A program made the translations under genes and the position numbers. Of a DNA stretch of 64,000 bases, positions 18,349-26,856 are shown one piece after another (within the stretch, counting starts at the first letter, position 1; every line of letters starts with the position of its first letter). Location: contig NZ_CP033367.1 in NCBI RefSeq assembly GCF_013170845.1, positions 1,674,001 through 1,738,000 of the forward strand, in the 5' to 3' direction. Origin of the DNA: Mesorhizobium loti R88b (GTDB lineage Bacteria; Pseudomonadota; Alphaproteobacteria; Rhizobiales; Rhizobiaceae). Under the pieces are notes generated by a model. It saw only the letters and a program-made list of their open reading frames with translations. It had not been told where the DNA came from and searched no databases.

Positions 18349-19701
18349 ATGACCGATACGACGTCCAACCCGCAGTCCGACACCGCGCGTGCGTCGGAAC
18401 TCGGCGCGCTGGCGCGGTTCCTGAAGGCAACCGAGATCGATACACGTATGCTCGGCATGGTCGGCGCGCTGCTGATCATCTGGATCGGGCTGCATGTCAT
18501 TTCCAGCCTGCGTCTCGGCGTCAATCCGCTCGATTTCGACAGCCGCACCTTTCTCACGCCACGCAATTTGTGGAACCTGTCGGTGCAGACTTCCGCCGTC
18601 GCCATCATGGCTTGCGGCATGGTGCTGGTCATCGTCATGCGCAACATCGACCTGTCCGTCGGTTCCGCCGAAGGCGTGATCGGCATGGTCATGGGCTTTG
18701 CGCAAGTGCATTTCCTGGTGCGGTTTGTCGGGCTTGAACTTGGCAATCCTTGGATCTGGGTCCTGGCCCTGGTCATCGGCCTGGCGCTCGGCTTGCTGAT
18801 CGGTGCCTTCCAGGGGTTCATCATCGCCTATCTCGAAGTGCCGGCTTTCATTGTCACGCTGGGTGGGTTGCTGATCTGGCGTGGTGCCGCCTGGTGGGTC
18901 ACTTCAGGCCAGACCGTGGCGCCAATGGATGCCACCTTCCAGCTGATGGGCGGCGGGCCGGCAGGATCGATCGGGGCGATGTGGAGCTGGGTCGTTGGCA
19001 TCGTCGCCTGCCTGGCGGTGGTGTTTGCGCTGTTCAACGGACGCGTGCAGCGCAAGCGTTTCCGCTTTCCGCTGCGGCCGATCTGGGCAGAGACGCTGAT
19101 CGGCGTGGTCACCTGTGCCGTCATTCTGGGAGCCGTCTGGCTCGCCAATTCCTATCCTTGGCCGATCGGCATCGTGAACCGCTACGCAGCGGCCAACAAC
19201 ATCACCGTACCGGCAGGCGGCCTGTTCATCGCGCATGGCATTGCGATCCCGGTGCTGATGGCGATCGCGGTCGGCCTGATCATGACCTTCGTCACCAACC
19301 GTACCCGTTTCGGCCGCTATGTCTTCGCCATCGGCGGCAATCCTGAAGCCGCCAATCTCGCCGGCATCAACACGCGCTGGATCACCATGAAGGTGTTCAT
19401 GATCATGGGCGTGCTGGCGACGATCGCCGCCGCGATCTCGTCCGCCCGGCAGAATTCGTCGACCAATGTGCTTGGCACGTTGGATGAGCTGCTGGTTATT
19501 GCCGCCGCCGTCATCGGCGGCACGTCCCTGGCCGGCGGCTCGGGAACGATCATCGGTGCCATGCTCGGCGCGCTTTTGATGCAGTCGCTGCAGTCCGGCA
19601 TGGTGCTGCTTGGTGTCGACTCGCCGCTGCAAAGCATCGTCGTCGGTGCCGTTCTGGTCATCGCGGTGTGGCTCGACACCGTCTATCGCAAGCGCGTCTA
19701 G
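18349..19701 (+). CDS. xylH: Xylose ABC transporter permease XylH
   Basis: Encodes 450 residues with about ten hydrophobic segments, of the branched sugar permease family (RbsC/XylH). Recognisable motifs are MACGMVLVIVMRNIDLSVGS, AFIVTLGGLLIWRGAAWWVT and FAIGGNPEAANLAGINTRWI. It is the membrane channel for the sugar bound by XylF. It is somewhat longer than E. coli XylH because of a middle insertion. GGGAGGAAATC before the ATG is a good ribosome site; xylG follows after 15 bases. Confidence 0.92.
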   Translation: MTDTTSNPQSDTARASELGALARFLKATEIDTRMLGMVGALLIIWIGLHVISSLRLGVNPLDFDSRTFLTPRNLWNLSVQTSAVAIMACGMVLVIVMRNIDLSVGSAEGVIGMVMGFAQVHFLVRFVGLELGNPWIWVLALVIGLALGLLIGAFQGFIIAYLEVPAFIVTLGGLLIWRGAAWWVTSGQTVAPMDATFQLMGGGPAGSIGAMWSWVVGIVACLAVVFALFNGRVQRKRFRFPLRPIWAETLIGVVTCAVILGAVWLANSYPWPIGIVNRYAAANNITVPAGGLFIAHGIAIPVLMAIAVGLIMTFVTNRTRFGRYVFAIGGNPEAANLAGINTRWITMKVFMIMGVLATIAAAISSARQNSSTNVLGTLDELLVIAAAVIGGTSLAGGSGTIIGAMLGALLMQSLQSGMVLLGVDSPLQSIVVGAVLVIAVWLDTVYRKRV

Positions 19702-19716
19702 GAAAGGAGAAGCGAC

Positions 19717-20514
19717 ATGGACAAAACCGCTCCCGCCGGCACGCCGCTGATCGACATGAAGAACATCTCGATCGCCTTTGGCGGTATCCGCGCCGTCGAT
19801 GATGCCTCGATCGATCTTTTCCCCGGCGAGGTCGTGGCGCTGCTCGGCCACAATGGCGCCGGCAAATCGACGCTGATCAAGATCCTGTCCGGTGCTTACA
19901 AGCGCGACGCAGGGCAGATTTTCGTCAATGGCCAGGAGGCGTCGATTTCCAACCCGCGCGATGCCAAGAAATATGGCATCGAGACCATCTACCAGACGCT
20001 GGCGCTGGCCGACAATGTCGACGCCGCCGCCAATCTGTTCCTCGGCCGCGAACTGATGACCGCCTGGGGCACGCTCGACGACGTCGCGATGGAGGCCGAG
20101 GCGCGCAAGGTCATGGGCCGGCTCAACCCGCGCTTCCAGCGCTTCAAGGAGCCGGTGATCAAGCTGTCGGGTGGCCAGCGGCAATCGGTGGCGATCGCAC
20201 GCGCCATCCTGTTCAACGCCCGCATCCTGATCATGGACGAGCCGACCGCGGCGCTCGGTCCGCAGGAGACGGCGCAAGTCGGCGAACTGGTCAAGCAGCT
20301 CAAGTCCGATGGTATCGGCATCTTCCTGATCAGCCATGACATCCACGATGTGTTCGAACTTGCCGACCGCGTCTGCGTGATGAAGAACGGTCAGGTCGTC
20401 GGCACCGCGCGCACCACCGATGTCACGCAGGACGAGGTGCTCGGCATGATCATCCTGGGCAAATGTCCTCCAGGTGCCATTCCCGGGCCGGGTGCACTGA
20501 AGATCGCCGCCTGA
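19717..20514 (+). CDS. xylG: Xylose ABC transporter ATP-binding protein XylG (single ATPase domain)
   Basis: Encodes 265 residues. It has Walker [10 protein letters not shown] (44-52), signature [14 protein letters not shown], Walker [13 protein letters not shown] and a switch His in [11 protein letters not shown]. Unlike the E. coli enzyme, which has two fused ATPase domains, this has one and would act as a homodimer; this form is common in rhizobial sugar transporters. It completes the xylF-xylH-xylG operon. Confidence 0.92.
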   Translation: MDKTAPAGTPLIDMKNISIAFGGIRAVDDASIDLFPGEVVALLGHNGAGKSTLIKILSGAYKRDAGQIFVNGQEASISNPRDAKKYGIETIYQTLALADNVDAAANLFLGRELMTAWGTLDDVAMEAEARKVMGRLNPRFQRFKEPVIKLSGGQRQSVAIARAILFNARILIMDEPTAALGPQETAQVGELVKQLKSDGIGIFLISHDIHDVFELADRVCVMKNGQVVGTARTTDVTQDEVLGMIILGKCPPGAIPGPGALKIAA

Positions 20515-20666
20515 GGCCTGTCTGCGCTCCGGCCTGGGTTGATCGGGCATGGCCGGTTTGCCGCTCACGTGATGTGCCAGTGATCACGATGGCTTGGCCT
20601 TGCCATTGTGTTGGCCCGGCGACTTGCCCATAAAGGTCCGGTATTGCACCTGGACCGCATCATCCG

Positions 20667-22292
20667 TTGAAGAAGCTTTTTCCGATTGTCGCGTTCATCG
20701 CCGTTGCGCTGATCAGCATGACCATGGCGGGGTTCGCCTATTTCGCGACGCAGGAAGCCTCCCGCATCAAGTTCGAAGCGGCGGCCGACGACGCGCTTAA
20801 CCGGATCGAGAGTCGGATTGACCTGCATCTGTCGCTGTTGCGGTCGACACAGGCCCTGTTCGATGCCCGCAATGGCGATATCTCCCAGAGCGAGTTCAAG
20901 GCGTTCTTCAACGCGCTGGATGTCGACAACAATTTCGCCGGCCTGCGCGGCATCGGCTTCCTCGGGCTTGCCAAGACGGGCGACGAGGCGGCGGTCGAAC
21001 GCGATATCCTCCACGATTTTGGCGCCAGCCATCCGGTCTATCCGGACACGACGCAGCCCTGGCGCGCGCCCGTCATGTTTTTCGAACCGCTGGACCCGTC
21101 CAACCAGGCCGCCATCGGCTACGACATGTTCAGCGAACCGGTGCGGCGCACGGCGATCGAGCAGGCAATGGCCGATGACCAGCAGCACGCGAGCGGGTTG
21201 GTGCAACTTGGCCAGGGCACGGGTGCGGCGCAGACGTTCACCGGTTTCCTGGTCTTCGTGCGGCTCAATGTCGAAACAGCACCGGAGGTCATCAACGCAT
21301 CGCGATCCTCGACCGCGGGCTTTCTCTACGCGGCCTTCCGGGCCCGGGATCTGTTCCAGGTCGCGCTGAGCCGCGCGCCGCTGCTGCCGGTCAACACCGA
21401 GATCTATGACGGTGCGGCGGTGAACGGCGACAATCTGTTGTTCCGGTCGGAAACGCCGCCAGCGTCGTCCTCTGGCGACCGGCTGCTGGTCACCCGCAAG
21501 ATCACGGTGGCCGGCCGGCCGTGGACCGTGCTGTTTCGGCCGACCAGCGCTTTCTCGCAGCCGTCGTCGCGCGCCATCCCGGTGATGCTGGGGCTGTTCG
21601 GCCTGCTCGCGGCCGGTGCCATCGCGCTGGTGGCGCGCTATCAGGAGCGGGCCTATGAAGCGGCGTCACGCCTGCACGAGACGACCGAAAAGAGCCTGCT
21701 CGACAAGGATCTGATGCTGCAGGAGATGAAGCATCGCATCAAGAATTCGATCACCAGGGTGCTGGCGATCGCGCGGCAGACGGCTTCGCGGGCGACCGAC
21801 GTCAACGAGTTTTCAGCATCCTTCTCTGCCCGGCTGCAGGCGATGGCCGCCTCCCAGGACATGCTGACGCGCTCGCGCTGGCAGAAGGCCGACCTCGGCG
21901 ATCTCCTGCGCATCGAGCTTGGCCAGGTGTTCGGCAAGGACCTGCCCGAGGGGATGCTGTCAGGACCCGAGGTGCTGCTCGATGAGACCACGACGCAAGC
22001 GCTTGGCCTGACCTTCCATGAACTGGCGACCAATGCGCTGAAATATGGCGAAGCCGGAACGTTCGTCGGCGCTCTCAAGGTGGACTGGTCGTTGGAAGGG
22101 CGCGGGCGCGAACGAACGCTGGCACTGAACTGGCGGGAGTCCGGGATGAAGAAGGTCGAGGCGCCAGTGGGGACCGGGTTCGGCACCAAGCTGATCGACC
22201 TCAATGTCACGCGCGAACTGCGCGGCACGATCAAACGCGATTATCAGGTCGATGGTCTGAAGGTGGAAATAAGAATTCCGCACACGGACTGA
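20667..22292 (+). CDS. CHASE-domain HWE-family sensor histidine kinase
   Basis: Encodes 541 residues. An N-terminal membrane segment (LFPIVAFIAVALISMTMAGF) and a second near 300 (VMLGLFGLLAAGAIALVARY) enclose a periplasmic CHASE sensor (FNALDVDNNFAGLRGIGFLG and MFFEPLDPSNQAAIGYDMFS). The cytoplasmic part is an HWE kinase: phospho-acceptor His356 in EMKHRIKNS, N-box HELATNALKYG and the W-x-E motif in LNWRESG. It senses an external ligand, and its phosphate target may be PhyR nearby or another regulator. The start is TTG, without a good ribosome site, so it is uncertain; an ATG at 20721 would cut into the first membrane segment. Confidence 0.87.
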   Translation: MKKLFPIVAFIAVALISMTMAGFAYFATQEASRIKFEAAADDALNRIESRIDLHLSLLRSTQALFDARNGDISQSEFKAFFNALDVDNNFAGLRGIGFLGLAKTGDEAAVERDILHDFGASHPVYPDTTQPWRAPVMFFEPLDPSNQAAIGYDMFSEPVRRTAIEQAMADDQQHASGLVQLGQGTGAAQTFTGFLVFVRLNVETAPEVINASRSSTAGFLYAAFRARDLFQVALSRAPLLPVNTEIYDGAAVNGDNLLFRSETPPASSSGDRLLVTRKITVAGRPWTVLFRPTSAFSQPSSRAIPVMLGLFGLLAAGAIALVARYQERAYEAASRLHETTEKSLLDKDLMLQEMKHRIKNSITRVLAIARQTASRATDVNEFSASFSARLQAMAASQDMLTRSRWQKADLGDLLRIELGQVFGKDLPEGMLSGPEVLLDETTTQALGLTFHELATNALKYGEAGTFVGALKVDWSLEGRGRERTLALNWRESGMKKVEAPVGTGFGTKLIDLNVTRELRGTIKRDYQVDGLKVEIRIPHTD

Positions 22293-22326
22293 CGTCGCGC
22301 CCTCACGGAATGGGTCCATCAGGAGA

Positions 22327-22356
22327 AAATCCGGAGACCAGATCAGTGGTCCCCGG
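22327..22356 (-). terminator. Terminator of the 81-residue lipoprotein gene
   Basis: Reading on the minus strand, a 9-bp stem (CCGGGGACC/GGTCTCCGG, one G-T pair) is followed by ATTTTCT. It lies 20 bases past the stop codon. Confidence 0.7.
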
Positions 22357-22375
22357 ATTGACTGATATCGCCGAA

Positions 22376-22621
22376 TTAGTTGCAGCGAGCCGTATAGATC
22401 CGGCCGTGACGATCGCGATACTGGCAATAGCCGTTTTGCAGGTTGCGGACCAGCAGGCCGGTACCGGCACCGACAGCCGCACCGATCAGCGCGCCTTTGC
22501 CGCCGCCGACAAGACCGCCGACACCGGCACCAATCAAGCCGCCGCCAACCACGTCCTTCTCGGTGCTCGTGCAACCGCTGAGAGCTGCCATCGCAACCAG
22601 GGCAATAATCATCTTCCGCAT
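22376..22621 (-). CDS. Glycine-zipper outer membrane lipoprotein
   Basis: Encodes 81 residues. The lipoprotein signal MRKMIIALVAMAALSGC ends at a lipobox. The middle is a Gly-rich zipper (GGGLIGAGVGGLVGGGKGAL, then IGAAVGAGTG) of the type found in small envelope proteins such as the SlyB/17-kDa antigen group. The C-terminus is Cys- and Tyr-containing (GYCQYRDRHGRIYTARC). It probably sits in or on a membrane and supports envelope integrity. GAGGAG seven bases upstream sets the start. No stress promoter is seen. Confidence 0.85.
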   Translation of the reverse strand: MRKMIIALVAMAALSGCTSTEKDVVGGGLIGAGVGGLVGGGKGALIGAAVGAGTGLLVRNLQNGYCQYRDRHGRIYTARCN

Positions 22622-22704
22622 TGAGTCACTCCTCACTTTGTGTCCACACTTTGGTAAGCTCCAACAGCCATTTAGCACGAAATGACGGCCTTTGCTGCTC
22701 GAAT

Positions 22705-23031
22705 TTATTGTTGGCTAACGTAGTCTTTTTCTGGGCGTACGGCGTTCGATGCCATGACGAGGCTGGATATTGCCAGCGAAGCGTCAAGGTTGCCATCGGG
22801 GCGCACCTTCCAGACGATCTGGTCATAATCATCCTCGAGCGCGGGATCAACAGCAAGGCATCTGGCGACGATATGCTGTGCCTGCCCCTGCACGTCACCC
22901 ATCGCGAACGGCCGCTCCGCAGTGCACTCGTCAGCGGTCGCGAAGATGCTGACAGGCACCTGCAGTTCACGACAGTCGGCCATCGTGTTCGAGCAGCCGA
23001 TGACCAGCAGCAATGCAGCGATGTGTTCCAT
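22705..23031 (-). CDS. Hypothetical exported protein, predicted EcfG regulon
   Basis: Encodes 108 residues. A short signal peptide (MEHIAALLLVIGCSNTMA) precedes a mature domain starting DCRELQVPVSIFATADEC. A cysteine pair suggests a disulfide, and a WKVRPDG segment is near the middle. Family unknown. The ATG at 23031 is preferred because GAGAGGA lies upstream and because an EcfG promoter ends 23 bases before it; longer frames upstream would contain that promoter. Confidence 0.7.
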   Translation of the reverse strand: MEHIAALLLVIGCSNTMADCRELQVPVSIFATADECTAERPFAMGDVQGQAQHIVARCLAVDPALEDDYDQIVWKVRPDGNLDASLAISSLVMASNAVRPEKDYVSQQ

Positions 23032-23053
23032 GGCGACGTCCTCTCGCCATAAT

Positions 23054-23078
23054 AACGGCCCATATCGGCCAAAGTTCC
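23054..23078 (-). promoter_or_regulatory. Sigma-EcfG promoter of the 108-residue exported protein
   Basis: On the minus strand GGAAC (23078-23074) and CGTT (23057-23054) are separated by 16 bases. It lies directly upstream of the gene starting at 23031. Confidence 0.85.
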
Positions 23079-23160
23079 TGACCGACCGGGGTGACATGCA
23101 AATAATGTCAGTGCTGCAAGCGGTTAACACTAGGCAGGGCTGCCGGAGGGCGGATTTCAA

Positions 23161-23337
23161 TCAGCTCAATTGGAAGAAGGCGATCAAAAGAAGTGTCGCC
23201 GTTGCTGCCAGCACGATGACCCATAGCAGGCCGTGGTGCGGCTGCGAAAGCGGTTCCGCGGATGTCTCGGAATCCTGGAATTCGCCCATCGAAATACGAG
23301 CGGCCTGTTCCAGTCTGTTCATGTCGGCGACGGTCAA
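23161..23337 (-). CDS. Small single-span membrane protein
   Basis: Encodes 58 residues from a TTG at 23337, or 53 from the in-frame ATG at 23322. The first half is polar (MNRLEQAARISMGEFQDSET). A hydrophobic segment (LLWVIVLAATATLLLIAFFQ) ends the protein, so it is a tail-anchored or C-terminally spanning membrane protein. GGGGAGG lies five bases before the TTG, whereas the ATG has no ribosome site. Its role is unknown. It lies between EcfG-controlled genes but has no EcfG match of its own. Confidence 0.6.
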   Translation of the reverse strand: MTVADMNRLEQAARISMGEFQDSETSAEPLSQPHHGLLWVIVLAATATLLLIAFFQLS

Positions 23338-23449
23338 GCGCTCCTCCCCACACCTGCCGAAACCTTAACGGGCTGCAGCGGTATCTGGGTAAAACAGCAT
23401 CCGCTCTTATGGTGAACAGCCGGTTAAGGATCGTTGCTTGCCGCAGGCC

Positions 23450-24484
23450 TCACGGCGTCTCGAAATTGCTGTGCGGAACGACCAGGCGATACTCCAGGTG
23501 GCCGTCCGCGATGTCGAGACTCGCGGTCCCGCTCAGCGACGCCGGCACCACCCGCTCCAGCGCGACGCTGCCGAAGCGCTTCTGATAGGCCCGGCCGCCA
23601 TTGCCGCCTATTGTTTCGGCCCATGTCAGCGACAGGGCGACCTCACCGGTCGCCGCGGTGTTCAGATCGGCGGTCAGTTCGACGTAGCCATCCGGCCGGG
23701 ACAGGGCGCCGTAGCTGACCGAGTTGACGGCCAGTTCATGCATCGCCAGGCCGATATGCAGCGCGGCGTTGGGGTTGAGATAGGGGTTGGCGCCCCGGAA
23801 GCGCAGACTGTGCGATGTGTTCGTGCCGTAGCGGCCAACCTGGCTCGTCACCAGTTCATGAAGTGCGGCACCGCGCCAGTTGGAGGATGTCACCAGGTCC
23901 TGGGAGGAGGCCAGTGACTGCAGCCGGCCGCGAAAACGCGTCAGGAAATCGCTGATGCCGTCGGAATAGCGACCGGTCTGGGTTGCGATGCTCTGGATGA
24001 TCGCCAGCAGATTCTTCGAGCGGTGGCTGACCTCGCGCAGCAGCGTTGTCAGTGTCTGTTCGCGCCGCTTCTGCTCGGTCGTCTCGACCATGGTGGTGAC
24101 GACACCCTGGACGTCGCCGGCGTCGCCGCGGTCGGCATCGACCCAGACCTGAAACCAGCGGACACCATTCTCGACCGGGACACTGATCTCAAGCCGCGCC
24201 GGATTGCCGGTAGCGATCACATCGCGCTTGGAGGCGGCGATGCGGTCAGCCTGCGCCATCGGCAAAATGCCGTTGCCATCAGCACCGTCCGATACCCATG
24301 GCGCACGCATGTTGCGGGCCCATACGGTCTTCATTTCGCGATCCTGATAGAGGACGGAAATCCCAGCATTGTGTAATGCGTGGAGAAGAGCCCGGCCAAG
24401 CTGCATGCCATTCTCTGCCGGATGCAGGGCGATGACTTCGTCGCTCCGCGCGCCTTCCGATTTATCGTCAGTCCTGGAGCGCAT
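23450..24484 (-). CDS. PAS-HWE sensor histidine kinase, predicted EcfG regulon
   Basis: Encodes 344 residues with no membrane segment. A PAS domain spans about 33-140 (SVLYQDREMKTVWARNM to VVTTMVETTEQKRR). The HWE kinase part has phospho-acceptor His154 in REVSHRSKNLLAI, N-box MHELAVNSVSYGAL and W-x-E in LTWAETIGG. Kinases of this family commonly phosphorylate PhyR, and PhyR is encoded 0.6 kb away, so a role in triggering the general stress response is likely. Its own EcfG promoter would make a positive loop. Confidence 0.9.
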   Translation of the reverse strand: MRSRTDDKSEGARSDEVIALHPAENGMQLGRALLHALHNAGISVLYQDREMKTVWARNMRAPWVSDGADGNGILPMAQADRIAASKRDVIATGNPARLEISVPVENGVRWFQVWVDADRGDAGDVQGVVTTMVETTEQKRREQTLTTLLREVSHRSKNLLAIIQSIATQTGRYSDGISDFLTRFRGRLQSLASSQDLVTSSNWRGAALHELVTSQVGRYGTNTSHSLRFRGANPYLNPNAALHIGLAMHELAVNSVSYGALSRPDGYVELTADLNTAATGEVALSLTWAETIGGNGGRAYQKRFGSVALERVVPASLSGTASLDIADGHLEYRLVVPHSNFETP

Positions 24485-24513
24485 CGGTCAATCTGTCCAC
24501 CCAACTCAGGTTG

Positions 24514-24538
24514 AACGGCTTACTGTTGAATGGGTTCC
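24514..24538 (-). promoter_or_regulatory. Sigma-EcfG promoter of the PAS-HWE kinase gene
   Basis: GGAAC (24538-24534) and CGTT (24517-24514) on the minus strand with a 16-base spacer, 29 bases before the kinase start. Confidence 0.87.
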
Positions 24539-24673
24539 AAAATGAAATTTCCCCGGAAAACTGTCCCTAAAGCGGTCCGCCGGACGGTGTCCACTAAAGG
24601 ATACCGCCCGGCGGTGGCTGGAAACCGTTTGAGGGGTGCGGCTTCCAGTGTTCGCTCGGATCTACCTTCGCTC

Positions 24674-24838
24674 TCACGCCCGTTTGAACAGGCCGGCCAG
24701 GAGCGAGATGACCAGGAAAGCGAGGAAGATGAAGAACAATATCTGCGCTATGCCAGCGGATGTGCCGGCGATGCCGCCGAAACCAAGCGCGCCGGCTATG
24801 ATTGCCACGACGAGAAATACGAGCGCCCAGTAAAGCAT
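24674..24838 (-). CDS. DUF1328 (YtjA-like) small membrane protein
   Basis: Encodes 54 residues with two membrane spans: [20 protein letters not shown], then [20 protein letters not shown], ending LFKRA. The pattern and length match the DUF1328/YtjA family, abundant small inner-membrane proteins often induced in stress. AAGGAG seven bases before the ATG is an ideal ribosome site. An EcfG promoter lies 30 bases upstream. The molecular function is unknown. Confidence 0.9.
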   Translation of the reverse strand: MLYWALVFLVVAIIAGALGFGGIAGTSAGIAQILFFIFLAFLVISLLAGLFKRA

Positions 24839-24868
24839 GGTTCATCTCCTTCCGAATGGTGCGATGAA

Positions 24869-24893
24869 AACGTGAGTGGATGCGGTTTGTTCC
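24869..24893 (-). promoter_or_regulatory. Sigma-EcfG promoter of the DUF1328 gene
   Basis: GGAAC (24893-24889) and CGTT (24872-24869) on the minus strand, spacer 16, just upstream of the DUF1328 ribosome site. Confidence 0.87.
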
Positions 24894-24974
24894 ACCTTTT
24901 GCCGAAAAAGACGATGCTTGCAAACCGTTAGAGCCGGAGCCGGCCTCGAATTCAGGGATGATGGGTCCGGTTGC

Positions 24975-25010
24975 AAAAAGGCCGGCCGATGCATCGCATC
25001 AGCCGGCCTT
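24975..25010 (-). terminator. Terminator of phyR
   Basis: On the minus strand a 9-bp stem (AAGGCCGGC/GCCGGCCTT) with a 15-base inner region is followed by a T-run at 24979-24975. It lies 35 bases after the phyR stop. Confidence 0.85.
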
Positions 25011-25045
25011 CGATGTTGTGTGTTTCTGCTAAAAAAGCAGCGAAA

Positions 25046-25840
25046 CTATGCGGCGGCTTTCGCCTGGCGGTCGAAGAACAGCGCCTGGCTGATCAACGCC
25101 TTGACCATGTCGGGATTGAACGGCTTGGTCACCAGGAAAGCCGGCTCGGGGCGCTCGCCGGTCAGCAGGCGCTCGGGAAAGGCGGTGATGAAGATCACCG
25201 GCACTGAGGTTGACGACAGGATTTCGTTGACCGCCTCGATGCCCGAGCTGCCGTCGGCGAGCTGGATATCGGCCAGCACCATCTTCGGCCGCGTCTTGCC
25301 GAACATCGTCACCGCTTCGGCATGGGTGCGCGCCGTTCCAACGACGCGATGGCCGAGGCTCTCGACCATTTCTTCGATGTCCATGGCGATCAGCGGTTCG
25401 TCCTCGATGATCAGCACGTCGGTCGCCACCTGGCGGGAAATCTCATTGCTGGCCTGGGCAAGCAACTCGGAGAATTGCTGGTCGCCGACGTCGAGGATCT
25501 CGGCCGCCTCGTCTTCGCTGAAGCCTTCGACCGCAACCAGCAGGAAGGCCTGGCGGGGAAGCGGCGCGATCGCATTGAGGTTGGCGGCGGCGCGCTGCTC
25601 CCACGCCGATTGTGCCTGCTCCTGCGGCACGCGGATGGCGACCGAGGTGAACAGCTTGGCGAATACCTTGTAGAGCGCGATACGGTCCGTCGATGCCTCG
25701 GGGAAGATATCGGTATCGGCGATGATGGCTTCGAGCATCGCGGCGACCAGCGCGTCGCCGCTCTCTTGCGATCCCGAGACAGCGCGCGAGAAGCGGCGCA
25801 GGAACGGCAGATGCGGCGCGATGGTGGCGGATAAACTCAT
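25046..25840 (-). CDS. phyR: General stress response anti-anti-sigma regulator PhyR
   Basis: Encodes 264 residues. The N-terminal half (about 1-130) is an ECF-sigma-like domain lacking DNA-contacting features (LPRQAFLLVAVEGFSEDEAA). The C-terminal half is a receiver with acidic pocket IIEDEP, phospho-acceptor Asp191 (VLADIQLADG) and Lys239 (VTKPF). Once phosphorylated, its sigma-like domain captures NepR and frees EcfG. It is divergent from nepR-ecfG and carries its own EcfG promoter, closing a positive feedback loop. Confidence 0.97.
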   Translation of the reverse strand: MSLSATIAPHLPFLRRFSRAVSGSQESGDALVAAMLEAIIADTDIFPEASTDRIALYKVFAKLFTSVAIRVPQEQAQSAWEQRAAANLNAIAPLPRQAFLLVAVEGFSEDEAAEILDVGDQQFSELLAQASNEISRQVATDVLIIEDEPLIAMDIEEMVESLGHRVVGTARTHAEAVTMFGKTRPKMVLADIQLADGSSGIEAVNEILSSTSVPVIFITAFPERLLTGERPEPAFLVTKPFNPDMVKALISQALFFDRQAKAAA

Positions 25841-25913
25841 GGTAAGACGTCTCCCTCAGAATGACGTTATTGCCTGGATTGCAGGTCAAGCTGATTGCAA
25901 GCCCCGCTAATAC

Positions 25914-25938
25914 AACGCGGGTTTTCCGAAAAAGTTCC
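25914..25938 (-). promoter_or_regulatory. Sigma-EcfG promoter of phyR
   Basis: GGAAC (25938-25934) and CGTT (25917-25914) on the minus strand, spacer 16. The -35 element is only 8 bases from the -35 element of the divergent nepR promoter. Confidence 0.9.
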
Positions 25939-25946
25939 GCCGCCAT

Positions 25947-25971
25947 GGAACGAAAAGGCCGGGCCGGCGTT
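25947..25971 (+). promoter_or_regulatory. Sigma-EcfG promoter of nepR-ecfG
   Basis: GGAAC (25947-25951) and CGTT (25968-25971), spacer 16. The nepR start follows 89 bases later, leaving a leader of roughly 80 bases. Confidence 0.9.
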
Positions 25972-26060
25972 TGGTGTCGGGATGGGCAACCAGACGAGGG
26001 TGCCGCTTGCCTTGTGTTGAGTGATATGAGCGGCCTGGGTGCTGGGAATATAAGGGCAAA

Positions 26061-26264
26061 ATGAAGGATATGACGAAAGATATTTTGGCTGGCGCCGCGG
26101 GCAAGCGCCGGAATGGAGTTGGCGACCCGCTCGGGGCCAACTCCGAAATCGGACGTAAACTCAAACAATATTACGACGAGCTTGTCTCCGACGATGTGCC
26201 GGATCGCTTCGCCCAATTGCTCAGCCAATTGGAACAGACCGAACCCGCACAGAAGAAGGACTGA
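26061..26264 (+). CDS. nepR: Anti-sigma factor NepR
   Basis: Encodes 67 residues. The conserved core LGANSEIGRKLKQYYDELVS followed by DDVPDRFAQLLSQLEQ is the NepR signature: two amphipathic helices that clamp EcfG. In unstressed cells it holds EcfG inactive and is titrated by phosphorylated PhyR. It ends three bases before ecfG, in the standard operon. AGGG four bases upstream gives a modest ribosome site. Confidence 0.95.
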   Translation: MKDMTKDILAGAAGKRRNGVGDPLGANSEIGRKLKQYYDELVSDDVPDRFAQLLSQLEQTEPAQKKD

Positions 26265-26267
26265 GGC

Positions 26268-26819
26268 ATGGCCGCGGTCTCCCAAGGCTTCAAGACCGAT
26301 CTGCTTGGGGCAATCCCGAGCTTGCGGGCCTTTGCCGTGTCGCTGACGCAGAATGCCGACAAGGCCGACGACCTCGTTCAGGAAACGCTGGTCAAGGCCT
26401 GGGACAAGCATGAGAGCTTCCAGCCCGGCACCAATCTCAAGGCTTGGCTTTTCACCATTCTGCGCAATGAATTCTATTCGCAGATGCGCAAGCGCGGTCG
26501 CGAGGTGCAGGACAGCGACGGCATCATGACGGCCAGGCTTGCGGTCCATCCCGCCCAGCACGGCCAACTGGATCTTAAGGATTTTCGTGGCGCTCTCGAG
26601 CAATTGCCGGAGGACCAGCGCGAGGCGATCATCCTCATTGGCGCCTCGGGATTCTCCTATGAGGAGGCCGCCGAAATCTGCGGTTGCGCGGTCGGAACCA
26701 TCAAGAGCCGCGTCAGCAGGGCGCGCACCCGCCTGCAGGAAATCCTGAAAATCTCCGGCGAGGACGAATATGGTCCTGACGCGATCTCGGCTCAGGTGAC
26801 AGGCACGGCGGCGCGTTGA
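26268..26819 (+). CDS. ecfG: ECF sigma factor EcfG of the general stress response
   Basis: Encodes 183 residues. Sigma region 2 spans about 12-75 (NADKADDLVQETLVKAWDKH, FTILRNEFYSQMRKR). Region 4 spans about 105-160 (LEQLPEDQREAIILIGASGF, SYEEAAEICGCAVGTIKSRV). This is the ECF15/EcfG layout. It directs RNA polymerase to GGAAC-N16/17-CGTT promoters, many of which are seen around it. It is encoded immediately after nepR. Confidence 0.96.
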   Translation: MAAVSQGFKTDLLGAIPSLRAFAVSLTQNADKADDLVQETLVKAWDKHESFQPGTNLKAWLFTILRNEFYSQMRKRGREVQDSDGIMTARLAVHPAQHGQLDLKDFRGALEQLPEDQREAIILIGASGFSYEEAAEICGCAVGTIKSRVSRARTRLQEILKISGEDEYGPDAISAQVTGTAAR

Positions 26820-26856
26820 GGTGAAGGCCCGGATAGCAGCTCCGGGTCGAACGCTC

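Noticed and set aside
18904..20568. Minus-strand open frame of 554 codons opposite xylH and xylG
   Set aside because: Antisense to conserved transporter genes, His/Asp/Arg-rich composition typical of shadow frames.
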